Notes under the pieces: model-generated | What the model was told of the DNA's origin: nothing | Seen by the model: only the letters and a program-made list of their open reading frames with translations | Database searches by the model: none | Shown: positions 1-8,009 of the stretch, piece after piece | Numbering within the stretch: the stretch's first letter is position 1 | Layout: every line of letters starts with the position of its first letter | Position numbers and translations under genes: made by a program | NCBI RefSeq assembly: GCF_947500125.1 | Contig: NZ_CANMRA010000028.1 | Location: 1 to 54,300 of the forward strand | From: an uncultured Kocuria sp. | GTDB lineage: Bacteria; Actinomycetota; Actinomycetes; Actinomycetales; Micrococcaceae | Direction: 5' to 3' | Length of the DNA: 54,300 nt

Positions 1-2
1 TC

Positions 3-50
3 GAAAACGCCCACTACACCTCCCTCATCCACGAGGGCCACCCGGTATGA
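3..50 (+). CDS. C-terminal end of an upstream gene (partial)
   Basis: Only the last 15 codons are in the window, ending at a TGA that overlaps the next ATG as ATGA. Codons in this frame are mostly G/C-ending, unlike the same bases read in the frame of the following gene, so coding up to about base 46 appears to use this frame. The fragment is too short to identify. It could be a separate translationally coupled gene, or the true N-terminal part of the following acetyltransferase joined by a frameshift. Confidence 0.3.
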   Translation, partial: ENAHYTSLIHEGHPV

Positions 51-499
51 GAGCGGCAGAGAACTTGGGGGGATTCAAGGAGCTGTGCGCCCGGCCGATC
101 CCGCCCGGCGTCCTCGCCTACGACGAGACCGGGACCGTGGTCGGCTGGTGCGGCGTCGCCCCGCGGGCCGAGCTGCACGCCTTCACCCACGGGAGGACCA
201 TCCCGCACGTCGACGACCTCCCGGTCTGGGCCGTGTGGTGCTTCCGGGTGCGCGGCGGCCACCGGGGCCGGGGCGTGGCCCAGGCCCTGCTCGAGGGCGC
301 CGTCGAGCACGCCCGCGAGCACGGCGCCCCGGCCGTCGAGGGGTATCCCGTGGACAACGGGGACCGGAAGGTCGACACCACGATGGCCTACGTCGGCACC
401 CGCGCCATGTTCGAGCGCGCCGGTTTCAGCAAGGCCGCCGACACCACCTCGGTCCTCAACGGGTTCCCGCGCGTCCTCATGCGGCTGCCGCTGCCCTGA
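47..499 (+). CDS. GNAT family N-acetyltransferase, possibly 5'-truncated
   Basis: A 150-residue GNAT protein that would transfer an acetyl group from acetyl-CoA to an unknown amine. The acetyl-CoA binding motif R/Q-x-x-G-x-G/A appears as RGGHRGRGVA near residues 69-78, followed by the helix, and the conserved block MAYVGTRAMFERAGF lies near the C-terminus. Family members that I recall are about 190-200 residues and carry an extra N-terminal strand region, which is missing here. The ATG overlaps the preceding stop codon (ATGA), so it is either a coupled short gene or a longer gene broken by a frameshift near base 45. The substrate is unknown. Confidence 0.75.
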   Translation: MRAAENLGGFKELCARPIPPGVLAYDETGTVVGWCGVAPRAELHAFTHGRTIPHVDDLPVWAVWCFRVRGGHRGRGVAQALLEGAVEHAREHGAPAVEGYPVDNGDRKVDTTMAYVGTRAMFERAGFSKAADTTSVLNGFPRVLMRLPLP

Positions 500-705
500 G
501 CGGGGTGCCCTGCTTCCACCCGCTCGCCGCCGCCCGGGCGGTGACCAGGCCCTTTGACGTCATGTTGCACCCGCCCGGGCCCAGCAGATGTGAGAGTGCC
601 CACTCGGCCCGCGTATTCCCAGGTGGCCCCGGATAATGGGGAAGGCTGGCCCGAGCAACGTCGCGGGGAACAGCTCCCCCTTCCCCGCAAGCGAAGCAGG
701 ACAGC

Positions 706-1542
706 ATGACTCTGGAAAGACCACGCACCGAGGCCCCCGCGCCCGACGACCATCCCCAGTCCCCGGCCCAGCCGGAGGCCGAGGAGCAGCCCGAGAAGAA
801 GACCCCCGTCCTGAACATCCCGGGTCTGCTCGCCGGCGCCGCCACCGCCGCGACCATGTCCGTGCTCGGCGGCCACCTCAGCGTGGTCGGCACCGTCCTC
901 GGCGCCGCGCTGACCAGCATCGTCTCCGGCATCGCGGTGGTCGTCTACTCCACCTCGCTCGAGAAGAGCCGCCGCGGCCTGAAGAAGGTGCGGACCACCG
1001 TGGCCGAGCGCGTGCTCGCGCGCCCGGGGCTCGACGCCTCCGGCTCGGACGGCAGCACGGCGGTGACCGACGGCAGCCGCTGGAGCGCGCTGCGCCCCCG
1101 TCTGAAGCCTGTCCTGATCAGCACCGGTGCGATCCTCGGCCTGGCGGTCGCGGGGATCTTCGGCGTCCAGGCGCTCACCGGCACCGAGCTCTCCGGGGGC
1201 ACGGGCACGATCCAGCGATCCGTGACCGGCAGCGAGTCGGTGGCCGTGCGCAGCGCTCCCACGCCCGCCCCGGCCGAGGACCCGGCCGCGGGCACCGGCG
1301 AGGTCGCCCCCGCGGACGGCACCGCCCCGACCGCCGAGTCCGCCGTGGCCCCCGGCGGTGTCGCGCCGGGCGAGGTCGCCCCCACCAGCGGAGCCGTGAC
1401 CGGGGACGGCACCACGTCCGGCGAGGAGCTCCCGGACACGGGCAGCCAGCAGCTGGACGGCACCCTGACCGACACCGGTCAGCCGGCCGCCGAGCAGGGC
1501 GTGACCGGCGCCGACGCCGGGGCGGTCCCCGCCGCACCGTAG
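706..1542 (+). CDS. hypothetical membrane protein with Ala/Pro/Gly-rich C-terminal tail
   Basis: A 278-residue protein of unknown function. Residues 1-32 are acidic and proline-rich. A glycine/alanine-rich hydrophobic stretch spans about 35-82, which resembles the glycine-zipper packing of small actinobacterial membrane proteins. A basic linker follows, then one clear membrane helix at about 134-156. The remaining 120 residues are low-complexity Ala/Pro/Gly/Thr and probably lie outside the membrane. The tail contains LPDTG, but no membrane anchor follows it, so it is not a normal sortase substrate. A purine-rich stretch 5-12 bases before the ATG may be the ribosome binding site. A strong hairpin follows the stop. 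Confidence 0.65.
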   Translation: MTLERPRTEAPAPDDHPQSPAQPEAEEQPEKKTPVLNIPGLLAGAATAATMSVLGGHLSVVGTVLGAALTSIVSGIAVVVYSTSLEKSRRGLKKVRTTVAERVLARPGLDASGSDGSTAVTDGSRWSALRPRLKPVLISTGAILGLAVAGIFGVQALTGTELSGGTGTIQRSVTGSESVAVRSAPTPAPAEDPAAGTGEVAPADGTAPTAESAVAPGGVAPGEVAPTSGAVTGDGTTSGEELPDTGSQQLDGTLTDTGQPAAEQGVTGADAGAVPAAP

Positions 1543-1559
1543 GCGGGCGCACGCACCGG

Positions 1560-1604
1560 CGGGACGGGGCGGGGACGTGGACACCACGTCCCCGCCCCGT
1601 CCCG
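1560..1604 (+). terminator. perfect long hairpin terminator
   Basis: Bases 1561-1580 and 1584-1603 are perfect reverse complements with a 3-base loop (ACA), and 1560/1604 extends the stem. It begins 18 bases after the stop of the preceding membrane protein. There is no T-tract, which is common for terminators in high-GC actinobacteria. Confidence 0.8.
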
Positions 1605-1799
1605 TTCCGGCACGTTCGACCGGGTGCCGGCGACGCCATCTTTCGTCATGTTCGCTTCCCGCCCCTGACCAGGCGCGATGTTTGCGCCGCCGCCGCGAGG
1701 TCTGGACTTAAGTCGCCTGACATATGCTCCGGGCGGCACCTAACTTGGGCTCATCCGGCTGCGGTCGCAGACGGGCGGGAAACGACGAAGGGAAAGACA

Positions 1800-1997
1800 G
1801 TGGCAGGGGTTCGAGAGGTTCGCGGAAATCAGGTGGCGCAGTGGCTGACGGTCGCGGCGGTCGTGCTGTTCGTCGCCAACGGCGCCGTCCTGGCCCTGGG
1901 TCCCCAGGCCTACGGGTGGGCCACGCTGCTGTTCGCGGCAGCCGCGTACTTCGCGGTCTCCACCGGCATCGTGGGACGGCCCCTGCGGCAGCACTGA
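1800..1997 (+). CDS. small two-helix membrane protein
   Basis: A 65-residue protein starting at GTG, preceded by GAAGGGAAAG as ribosome binding site. Residues about 13-33 and 36-56 are two hydrophobic segments joined by a short loop containing QAYGW. The N-terminus is polar and basic, and the end is GRPLRQH. No family is recognised; small proteins of this kind are common next to other envelope genes in Micrococcaceae. The long alternative frame that reaches this region from the left is a shadow, because the upstream part lies inside another gene and its terminator. Codon use in the chosen span is typical of the window. Confidence 0.55.
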   Translation: MAGVREVRGNQVAQWLTVAAVVLFVANGAVLALGPQAYGWATLLFAAAAYFAVSTGIVGRPLRQH

Positions 1998-2024
1998 TCT
2001 CCCGGCGGAGACGCCACCGGCAAG

Positions 2025-2237
2025 TCACTCGTGCGGGGCAGGCTCTCCGTCCTCGTCCCGGCGTCGGCGCTGCACCACGGACTGACCGATGAGCCCGAGG
2101 ATCAGCCCGGCGGGGACACCGATGGCCACGCCCAGACCGACGTTGCCGATCAGCACACCGACGACGACCCCGAACGCCGGCCCGAGGGCGATTCCCAGGA
2201 CGAACAGCTCGTTGCCCGGTGCTTCACGATCGCTCAT
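2025..2237 (-). CDS. small glycine-rich membrane protein
   Basis: A 70-residue protein with an acidic N-terminus (MSDREAPGNE), two glycine-rich hydrophobic helices at about 11-31 and 33-52 with G-x-x-x-G spacing, and a basic then acidic C-terminus (VQRRRRDEDGEPAPHE). This is the pattern of small glycine-zipper inner membrane proteins; function unknown. No clear ribosome binding site precedes the ATG. It converges with the 65-residue membrane protein gene to its left and diverges from the amino acid permease to its right. Confidence 0.55.
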   Translation of the reverse strand: MSDREAPGNELFVLGIALGPAFGVVVGVLIGNVGLGVAIGVPAGLILGLIGQSVVQRRRRDEDGEPAPHE

Positions 2238-2385
2238 GCACGCACCGTAAGCACGAGTGCCGTCCAGGAGCGGAACGTCGGCGCCCGTGTCGCGCGCGGG
2301 CCGGCACGGGCGGCCCGGAGGGCCGTCGTCCGGCTGGTATCGTCCCTGTGGTCCACCCCACACCGTGCACCCAGCGAGGACCACC

Positions 2386-3720
2386 ATGTCGCGCTCCCCT
2401 GCCCCGCGGACGATCTCCGCCGACGCAGAACCCGCCCTCTTCCCGACCACGACCTCTGCCCAGGACCGACCGACCGCGGCCCCCGCTCCCCGGGGACGGC
2501 CCTCTGCGGTCGACACCGGCTGGATGCTCGGCCTGTTCGGCACCGCCATCGGTGCGGGCATCCTGTTCCTGCCGATCAACGCGGGCGCCGGCGGACTGTG
2601 GCCGCTGCTCGTCGTCACGGTCCTCATCGGGCCGATGACCTACCTCTCCCACCGGGCCCTCGCCCGCTTCGTGTGCGCCTCGCCGAAGCAGGGAGAGGAC
2701 ATCACGGTCGTGGCCCGCGACTACTTCGGAGAGGGCGCCGGGCGGGTCATCACCGTCCTGTACTTCCTCGCGATCTACCCCATCGTCCTGATCTACGGGG
2801 TGGGCATCACCAACACGGTCGACAGCCTGATGGTCAACCAGCTGGGACTGCCCCCGGTGCCCCGGGTGCTGCTCGCCGGGGTGCTCATCGCCCTGATGAT
2901 GCTGGTCATGGTCGCCGGTCAGCGCCTCATGCTCGCCGTGACCCGGTGGCTGGTCTACCCGCTGATCCTCGCGCTGCTCGGGGTGACGGTCTACCTCGTG
3001 CCCACCTGGCAGGTGGGCGACCTCGCCGCAGTGCCGTCCGCGGACGAGCTCACGCTGTCGGTGTGGCTGATCATCCCGGTGATGGTCTTCGCGTTCAACC
3101 ACTCCCCCGCCATCTCGCAGTTCTCCCTGGCGATGCAGCGCGAGCACGGGGCGCACGCGCCCGAGGCCGCGTCCCGGGTGCTCCGCCGCACCACGGTCCT
3201 GCTGGTGCTGTTCACCATGGCGTTCGTCTGGTCCTGCGTCCTGTCCCTGGGCACCGCGGGTCTGCAGGAGGCGCGTGAGGCCAACCTGCCGGTGCTCTCC
3301 CACCTGGCCAACGTGCACGGCAACCCCCTGATCGGCTACCTCGGCCCGGCGGTGGCGATCGTGGCGATCGTCTCCTCGTTCTTCGGCCACTACCTGGGCG
3401 CCAGTGAGGGCGCGGCCGGCATCGTGCGCAGCATGCTCCCCGCCCGGGTCCGGCAGCCGCAGGAGCGGACGCTGCGCCGCGGGATCGCGGTGTTCATCTT
3501 CCTCACCACGTGGGCGGCCGCGGTGCTCAACCCGAGCATCCTGGCGCTGATCGAGTCCCTGGCCGGGCCCGTCATCGCCGTGATCCTGTACCTCATGCCG
3601 ATGTACGCCGTGCGCCGGATCCCGGCGCTGGTGCCCTACCGGGGGCAGCTGTCGAACGTGTTCGTGACCGTCGCCGGGCTCGTGGCCATCAGCGGCATCC
3701 TTTTCGCCCTCGTCCGCTGA
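2386..3720 (+). CDS. HAAAP/SdaC-type amino acid permease
   Basis: A 444-residue polytopic membrane protein of the hydroxy/aromatic amino acid permease family, which includes the serine and threonine symporters SdaC and YhaO. It should import an amino acid, probably with H+ or Na+. The first helix contains GTAIGAGILFLPINAG, the unwound-helix substrate site typical of the APC fold, followed by about ten further hydrophobic segments. FNHSPAISQFS in the middle matches the conserved NFSP-type motif of SdaC proteins. The ATG at 2386 follows GCGAGGA; longer versions add an unsupported 43-residue extension. It stands alone between oppositely directed genes. Confidence 0.85.
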   Translation: MSRSPAPRTISADAEPALFPTTTSAQDRPTAAPAPRGRPSAVDTGWMLGLFGTAIGAGILFLPINAGAGGLWPLLVVTVLIGPMTYLSHRALARFVCASPKQGEDITVVARDYFGEGAGRVITVLYFLAIYPIVLIYGVGITNTVDSLMVNQLGLPPVPRVLLAGVLIALMMLVMVAGQRLMLAVTRWLVYPLILALLGVTVYLVPTWQVGDLAAVPSADELTLSVWLIIPVMVFAFNHSPAISQFSLAMQREHGAHAPEAASRVLRRTTVLLVLFTMAFVWSCVLSLGTAGLQEAREANLPVLSHLANVHGNPLIGYLGPAVAIVAIVSSFFGHYLGASEGAAGIVRSMLPARVRQPQERTLRRGIAVFIFLTTWAAAVLNPSILALIESLAGPVIAVILYLMPMYAVRRIPALVPYRGQLSNVFVTVAGLVAISGILFALVR

Positions 3721-3741
3721 GCCCGCGGCGCCGGGCGGGGC

Positions 3742-3761
3742 GTCCCCGATAGACTGGGGAC
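3742..3761 (+). promoter_or_regulatory. candidate lacI promoter -10 and leader hairpin
   Basis: TAGACT at 3750-3755 fits a -10 element, with a start site about 40 bases before the LacI ATG and GGAGGA as ribosome binding site. The -10 lies in the loop of a GTCCCC/GGGGAC inverted repeat. No good -35 is visible, so this is tentative. Confidence 0.3.
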
Positions 3762-3805
3762 CGCACACCGACCCGGTTCGAGACCGGTGCTACCGCCGGA
3801 GGAAC

Positions 3806-4831
3806 ATGGCCCGCAACCCCACTGCCGCCGATGTCGCGCGCGAGGCCGGGGTCTCCCGGAGCGCGGTCTCGATGGTCCTCAACAACAACGCCGACGGCAA
3901 CGTCTCGCCCACCGCCCAGCAGCGGATCCGGGAGGCCGTGCAGCGGCTGGGCTACGTGCCGAACGCGGTGGCGGTCGCCCTGCAGAGCCAGCGCACCAAC
4001 ACCATCGGCGTGATCACCGACGAGATCGTGACCAGTCCCTTCGCCGGCCGGATCATCAGCGGCGCGGGTTCCGTCGCCCGCCCGGCGGGCTACGTGCTGA
4101 CCGTGGCCGACACGGAAGGGGTGCCGGGGCGCGACCTCGAGCTCGCCGAGGCCCTGATCCACCGGCACGTCGACGGGCTGGTCTACGCCACGGGCGGCCT
4201 CGTGGAGCTGGACCCGCCCGAGCCGCTGCTGCACCGCCCCGCGGTGCTCGCCAACTGCTACGACCCGCGGGAACGGCTCGCCGCGGTGATCCCGGACGAG
4301 GTGACCGGGATGCGCCGCGCCACGGAGCACGTGCTCGGACTGGGGCACCGCCGGATCGCCCTGCTGACCGGCACGTCCGACTCGCCGGCCACGCCGCTGC
4401 GCCGGCAGGGCTTCGAGGCGGCCTGCGAGGCGTTCGGCCGCGAGGGCCTGCGGCTCACGGTCGAGCCGACCGGCTGGGAGATCCAGGACGGCTACCGGGC
4501 TGCGCAGCGGCTGCTCGCCCTGCCCGAGCCGCCGACGGCGGTCCTCGCGTCCAACGACCGCACGGCCACCGGCGTGCTGCTCTGCGCGGCGGCGTCCGGC
4601 CTGCGGGTCCCGGAGGACCTCTCCCTCGTGGGGGTCGATGACCAGCAGAGCGTGGCCGATCAGCTCGTCCCCGCGCTGACGACCGTCGCCCTGCCGCACC
4701 TGCGGATCGGGGCGCGCGCCGTGGAGCTGCTCCTGGAGCAGCTCCACGGCCGCGAGGTCCCGCCCGCGGTGGAGCGCATCGACTGCCCGCTGATCGTCAG
4801 GGCGTCGACGGGCCCAGCACCCACCCGGTGA
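3806..4831 (+). CDS. LacI family transcriptional regulator of the fructoside operon
   Basis: A 341-residue LacI/GalR regulator. The N-terminal helix-turn-helix is ADVAREAGVSRSAVSMVLNN (about residues 8-27), followed by the hinge region GYVPNAVAVAL with the alanine pair expected to contact the DNA minor groove. The rest is a periplasmic-binding-protein-like sugar sensor domain. It converges on the GH32 operon and overlaps the GH32 gene by 35 bases tail to tail, so it is the likely repressor of that operon, inactivated by a fructoside. The CACGTG-type operator of the operon is not found before lacI itself, so autoregulation through that site is not apparent. Confidence 0.88.
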   Translation: MARNPTAADVAREAGVSRSAVSMVLNNNADGNVSPTAQQRIREAVQRLGYVPNAVAVALQSQRTNTIGVITDEIVTSPFAGRIISGAGSVARPAGYVLTVADTEGVPGRDLELAEALIHRHVDGLVYATGGLVELDPPEPLLHRPAVLANCYDPRERLAAVIPDEVTGMRRATEHVLGLGHRRIALLTGTSDSPATPLRRQGFEAACEAFGREGLRLTVEPTGWEIQDGYRAAQRLLALPEPPTAVLASNDRTATGVLLCAAASGLRVPEDLSLVGVDDQQSVADQLVPALTTVALPHLRIGARAVELLLEQLHGREVPPAVERIDCPLIVRASTGPAPTR

Positions 4832-6140
4832 CCGCGCCCGGCTCGACCGCCGCGCACCAGGTCTCGCCGTCCTGCGGATAGGCCCGGAGGGTGTGGGAGG
4901 GCCCGTCCTGCGCGTAGACCTCCACCAGGGAGCCGTCGACCACGACCGTCGCCGCGCGCCCCGACCAGACCTCGCGCTCGCCGGCGGGACCGCGCAGCAG
5001 CAGGCGCACGGCGGCGTCCGGGCCTGTGGCGCGGAGCTCGGCGGCGTCGGGCAGCTCGACCGTCCCGTCCGCGGACGCCGGCTCGAGGGGCTCGCGCCGG
5101 TGCCCCGCGCACTCGGCGGCGGGAGCGGGGACGAGGACGTCGCCGTCCAGGCGGAGCTCGCGCGGCCAGGTGAGCAGACCGGCCCATCCCTCCTCGTCGC
5201 TGACCTCCTCCGGCCGCGTCTCCCACGACCAGCCCCACAGCAGGGTGCGGTCCTCCAGCGCCAGCACCTGGGGCGCGTAGAAGGCCGGCCCCGTGTCCAC
5301 GGCGCCACAGGCCTCGGGGGTGAAGCGGGGGGCGGCTCCCCGGGCCCGGCCCCCGTCGTCGTCGTCGGGGTCCTCGTCCATGCGCCCGACGACGTAGCGC
5401 ACGTCCTGGAGCCGGCCGGACCCGTCCTCCTGGCGCATCCACCGGGAGACGATCAGCACCCAGCGGGACACCCCACCCTCGACCACCTCGAAGAGCTGGG
5501 GGCACTCCCAGATCGAGGCGTCGAGGTCCGCGCTGAGCACGGGGTGGTCCGAGGTCAGCCACACGCCCCGGTAGGTCCAGTGCTCCAGGTCGGCGGCGTC
5601 GTAGAGCAGGATCGCCGCCCGGCCGTCGGCCAGGCCCGCGCCCTGGAGGGCGTACCGCCGCCCCGCCCAGCGGAAGAGGAACGGGTCGCGCACCGCGACG
5701 ACGTCGGGGTCCGCAGGCATCTCCGCCGCCGTGACGCCCTCCTGCCGCCAGGACCGCAGGTCCTCCGAGCCGGTGGCCAGCGTCACGCGGGACCGGTCGT
5801 CGCCGGCCTCGACACCGCTGTAGACCGCCACCGGGCGCCCGTCCTCGACGGTGAGCACCCCGGACCAGCAGCCGAACGCGTCGGGGCCGTGCTGCTGCGG
5901 GCGCAGGGCCACCGGCTCCTCCTGCCAGGTCACCAGGTCCGGTGAGGACAGGTGCCCCCACTGGATGGCGTCGTGCCGCGCGGAGCCGGGGTTGTACTGG
6001 AAGAACACGTGCCAGGTGCCGTCGACCCGGCACAGCCCGTTGGGGTCGTTGAGCCAGCCCCGGGCCGGCCGGGGGTGGGTGCGGGGGAAGGCCCGGCCGG
6101 TGGGCAGGACGGCGGAGGCGGTGCTGGGCGAGAGGGTCAT
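4797..6140 (-). CDS. GH32 beta-fructosidase (sucrose/fructan hydrolase)
   Basis: A 447-residue glycoside hydrolase family 32 enzyme that releases fructose from sucrose or fructo-oligosaccharides. The catalytic nucleophile block WLNDPNG is at residues 29-35 (Asp32), the transition-state stabiliser RDP at 151-153, and the acid/base block ECPQ at 212-215 (Glu212). A five-bladed propeller of about 300 residues is followed by a short beta-sandwich. No signal peptide is present, so it acts in the cytoplasm on imported oligosaccharides. Its ATG overlaps the stop of the upstream permease (ATGA), and it is the last gene of the operon. Sucrose-6-phosphate is less likely because no PTS gene is nearby. 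Confidence 0.9.
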   Translation of the reverse strand: MTLSPSTASAVLPTGRAFPRTHPRPARGWLNDPNGLCRVDGTWHVFFQYNPGSARHDAIQWGHLSSPDLVTWQEEPVALRPQQHGPDAFGCWSGVLTVEDGRPVAVYSGVEAGDDRSRVTLATGSEDLRSWRQEGVTAAEMPADPDVVAVRDPFLFRWAGRRYALQGAGLADGRAAILLYDAADLEHWTYRGVWLTSDHPVLSADLDASIWECPQLFEVVEGGVSRWVLIVSRWMRQEDGSGRLQDVRYVVGRMDEDPDDDDGGRARGAAPRFTPEACGAVDTGPAFYAPQVLALEDRTLLWGWSWETRPEEVSDEEGWAGLLTWPRELRLDGDVLVPAPAAECAGHRREPLEPASADGTVELPDAAELRATGPDAAVRLLLRGPAGEREVWSGRAATVVVDGSLVEVYAQDGPSHTLRAYPQDGETWCAAVEPGAVTGWVLGPSTP

Positions 6141-7024
6141 TTGCTGCTTCCTGCGGTGAGGCCTTCGCGCAGGTAGCGCTGCCCGAAGACGAAGACGATG
6201 AGTGCGGGGATCATGGAGATCACGACGCCGGCCAGGACCACGGAGATGGAGCCCGTGCCCAGGTTCCCCTGCAGGGACACGAGGCCCAGGGGGAGGGTGA
6301 AGTTCTGCTCCGAGATGGTCAGGATGAGGGGCCGGAAGAACTCGTTCCAGTGGTAGTTGAACGCCAGGATGCCCACGATGGCCATGCCCGGCAGGGACAG
6401 CGGCGCGTAGATGGAGAAGAAGGTCCGCCAGGGGCTCGCGCCGTCCAGGGCGGCGGCCTCCGCGAAGTCGTTCGGCAGCCCCATGAAGTACTGGCGCATC
6501 AGGAACGTGCCGAACGCGGTGGGGATGGCCGGGATGATCAGCGCCAGGAGGGTGTCGGCCAGGCCCATGCCGCGGACCAGCATGAACACGGGCACGATCG
6601 TCACCTGGACCGGGACCATCATGGTGGCCAGGACCACGCCGAACATCAGCCCGGAGCCCCGGAAGCGCATGCGGGCGAAGACGTACCCGGCCATGGCCGC
6701 GGTCAGCATCTGCCCGGTGGCGATGAGGGCGGTGACCAGCGCGCTGTTGAGGACGAGCCGCACCAGGTCGATCTGCCGGGCGACCTCGGAATAGGCCGTG
6801 GTGTCCGGGTCGGTCGGGAAGAACTTGGGCGGGAGGTCGAACGCCTCGCTGGGGCTGCGCAGCGACGTCGACAGGGTCCACATGACCGGGCCCAGGACCG
6901 CGACGGCGGCGACCAGCAGGAAGAGGAAGCCGGCGACGCGTCCCGGGGTGGGCAGCCCCCGGCGCCGACGACGGCGGGGCGCGGAGCCGGCCGCCCGGGA
7001 CGGGGTGTGAGCAGGTGCAGACAT
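6137..7024 (-). CDS. ABC sugar transporter permease, MalG type
   Basis: A 295-residue inner membrane permease of the CUT1 carbohydrate ABC family. After a basic N-terminal tail it has six predicted membrane helices. The cytoplasmic EAA loop that docks the ATPase reads EAAALDGASPWRTFFSI (about residues 189-205). It lies 28 bases after the partner permease and overlaps the GH32 gene by 4 bases, so the operon is translationally coupled. No ATPase gene is present; CUT1 systems in actinobacteria often use a shared MsiK-type ATPase. Confidence 0.9.
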   Translation of the reverse strand: MSAPAHTPSRAAGSAPRRRRRRGLPTPGRVAGFLFLLVAAVAVLGPVMWTLSTSLRSPSEAFDLPPKFFPTDPDTTAYSEVARQIDLVRLVLNSALVTALIATGQMLTAAMAGYVFARMRFRGSGLMFGVVLATMMVPVQVTIVPVFMLVRGMGLADTLLALIIPAIPTAFGTFLMRQYFMGLPNDFAEAAALDGASPWRTFFSIYAPLSLPGMAIVGILAFNYHWNEFFRPLILTISEQNFTLPLGLVSLQGNLGTGSISVVLAGVVISMIPALIVFVFGQRYLREGLTAGSSK

Positions 7025-7052
7025 GAGGTGGTCCTTCGTCGGTCGGGAGAGC

Positions 7053-8009
7053 TCACTGGTAGTGGACGTAGCGCCGGGAGAGGCGGAACTGCGCCAGGGT
7101 GACGAGCATGATGAGCACCATCAGCACGAGCCCGATGGCGGACGCCTTGCCGAACTCCAGCTGCTGGAACGCCGTCTGGTAGACGACCATCACGGCGGAG
7201 CGGGTCGAGTCCCCGGGGCCGCCGCGGGTGAGCACGTAGGGCTGGTCGAAGACCTGCAGCGCCGTGATGATCGCCGTCACGGACGCCACCAGGAGGGTGG
7301 GGCTGACCAGGGGCAGGGTCACGTTGCGGAACTTGGACCAGCCCTTGGCGCCGTCGAGGTCGGCCGCCTCGTAGAGCTCCTTGGGGATGGACGCGATCCC
7401 GCCGAGCAGGATCAGGAACGTGAAGCCGAAGTTCTGCCACACGTAGACGAGCACCACCACGAGCGAGGCCCCGGTCGTGGTGGTCAGCCAGGGCACCGCG
7501 GGCAGGCCGACATTGGTGAGGAGCCAGTTCACGACGCCGAACTGCTCGTTGAACATGTAGCGCATGAAGATCGAGACGCTGGCCGCGGAGAGGATGAGCG
7601 GGAAGAAGAACGTGGAGCGGAAGAACAGCCGCAGCCAGGCCGGCATCCTCCCCTGCACCAGTACGGCGAGGGTCATCGCGAGGGACAGCTGCAGGGTCAC
7701 CGCGACCACCACGAACACGACCGTGTTGAGGAAGGAGACCCGCACGGTCCGGTCCGTGACGAGCTCGGTGAAGTTCCGCAGCCCCACGAACTCGGGTGCG
7801 GAGATGATGTCCCACTGGAAGAAGGCCAGCACCACGGAGGCCAGGATGGGCAGCACCGTGAACACGCCCATCCCGATGACGGTGGGGGCCAGGAAGGCGA
7901 CGGTCATCCACTTCTCGGCCCGGGACCGGGTCCGCCGCGGTGGCGGCGCGGGCGCGGAGGCCGTTGTCCGTGCGACGTCCGGTGCCGGCGCCGGTGCGAT
8001 GGTGGTCAT
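7053..8009 (-). CDS. ABC sugar transporter permease, MalF type
   Basis: A 318-residue permease of the CUT1 family with a Pro/Ala/Arg-rich N-terminal tail, six membrane helices, and the EAA loop YEAADLDGAKGWSKFRNVTLP. It pairs with the MalG-type permease that follows. The ATG at 8009 overlaps the stop codon of the binding-protein gene (ATGA); longer in-frame versions run back through that gene and are not real. Expected to form the channel for a fructoside or sucrose, inferred from the GH32 enzyme in the same operon. Confidence 0.9.
   Translation of the reverse strand: MTTIAPAPAPDVARTTASAPAPPPRRTRSRAEKWMTVAFLAPTVIGMGVFTVLPILASVVLAFFQWDIISAPEFVGLRNFTELVTDRTVRVSFLNTVVFVVVAVTLQLSLAMTLAVLVQGRMPAWLRLFFRSTFFFPLILSAASVSIFMRYMFNEQFGVVNWLLTNVGLPAVPWLTTTTGASLVVVLVYVWQNFGFTFLILLGGIASIPKELYEAADLDGAKGWSKFRNVTLPLVSPTLLVASVTAIITALQVFDQPYVLTRGGPGDSTRSAVMVVYQTAFQQLEFGKASAIGLVLMVLIMLVTLAQFRLSRRYVHYQ

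Noticed and set aside
1420-1460. LPDTG sequence in the tail of the 278-residue membrane protein, as a sortase signal
   Set aside because: No hydrophobic anchor and positive tail follow it, and the surrounding sequence is low complexity.
3765-3790. GGTTCGAGACC resembling a tRNA T-arm before the LacI gene
   Set aside because: No acceptor stem, D-arm or CCA-side pairing can be built at the correct distances; it is part of the LacI leader.
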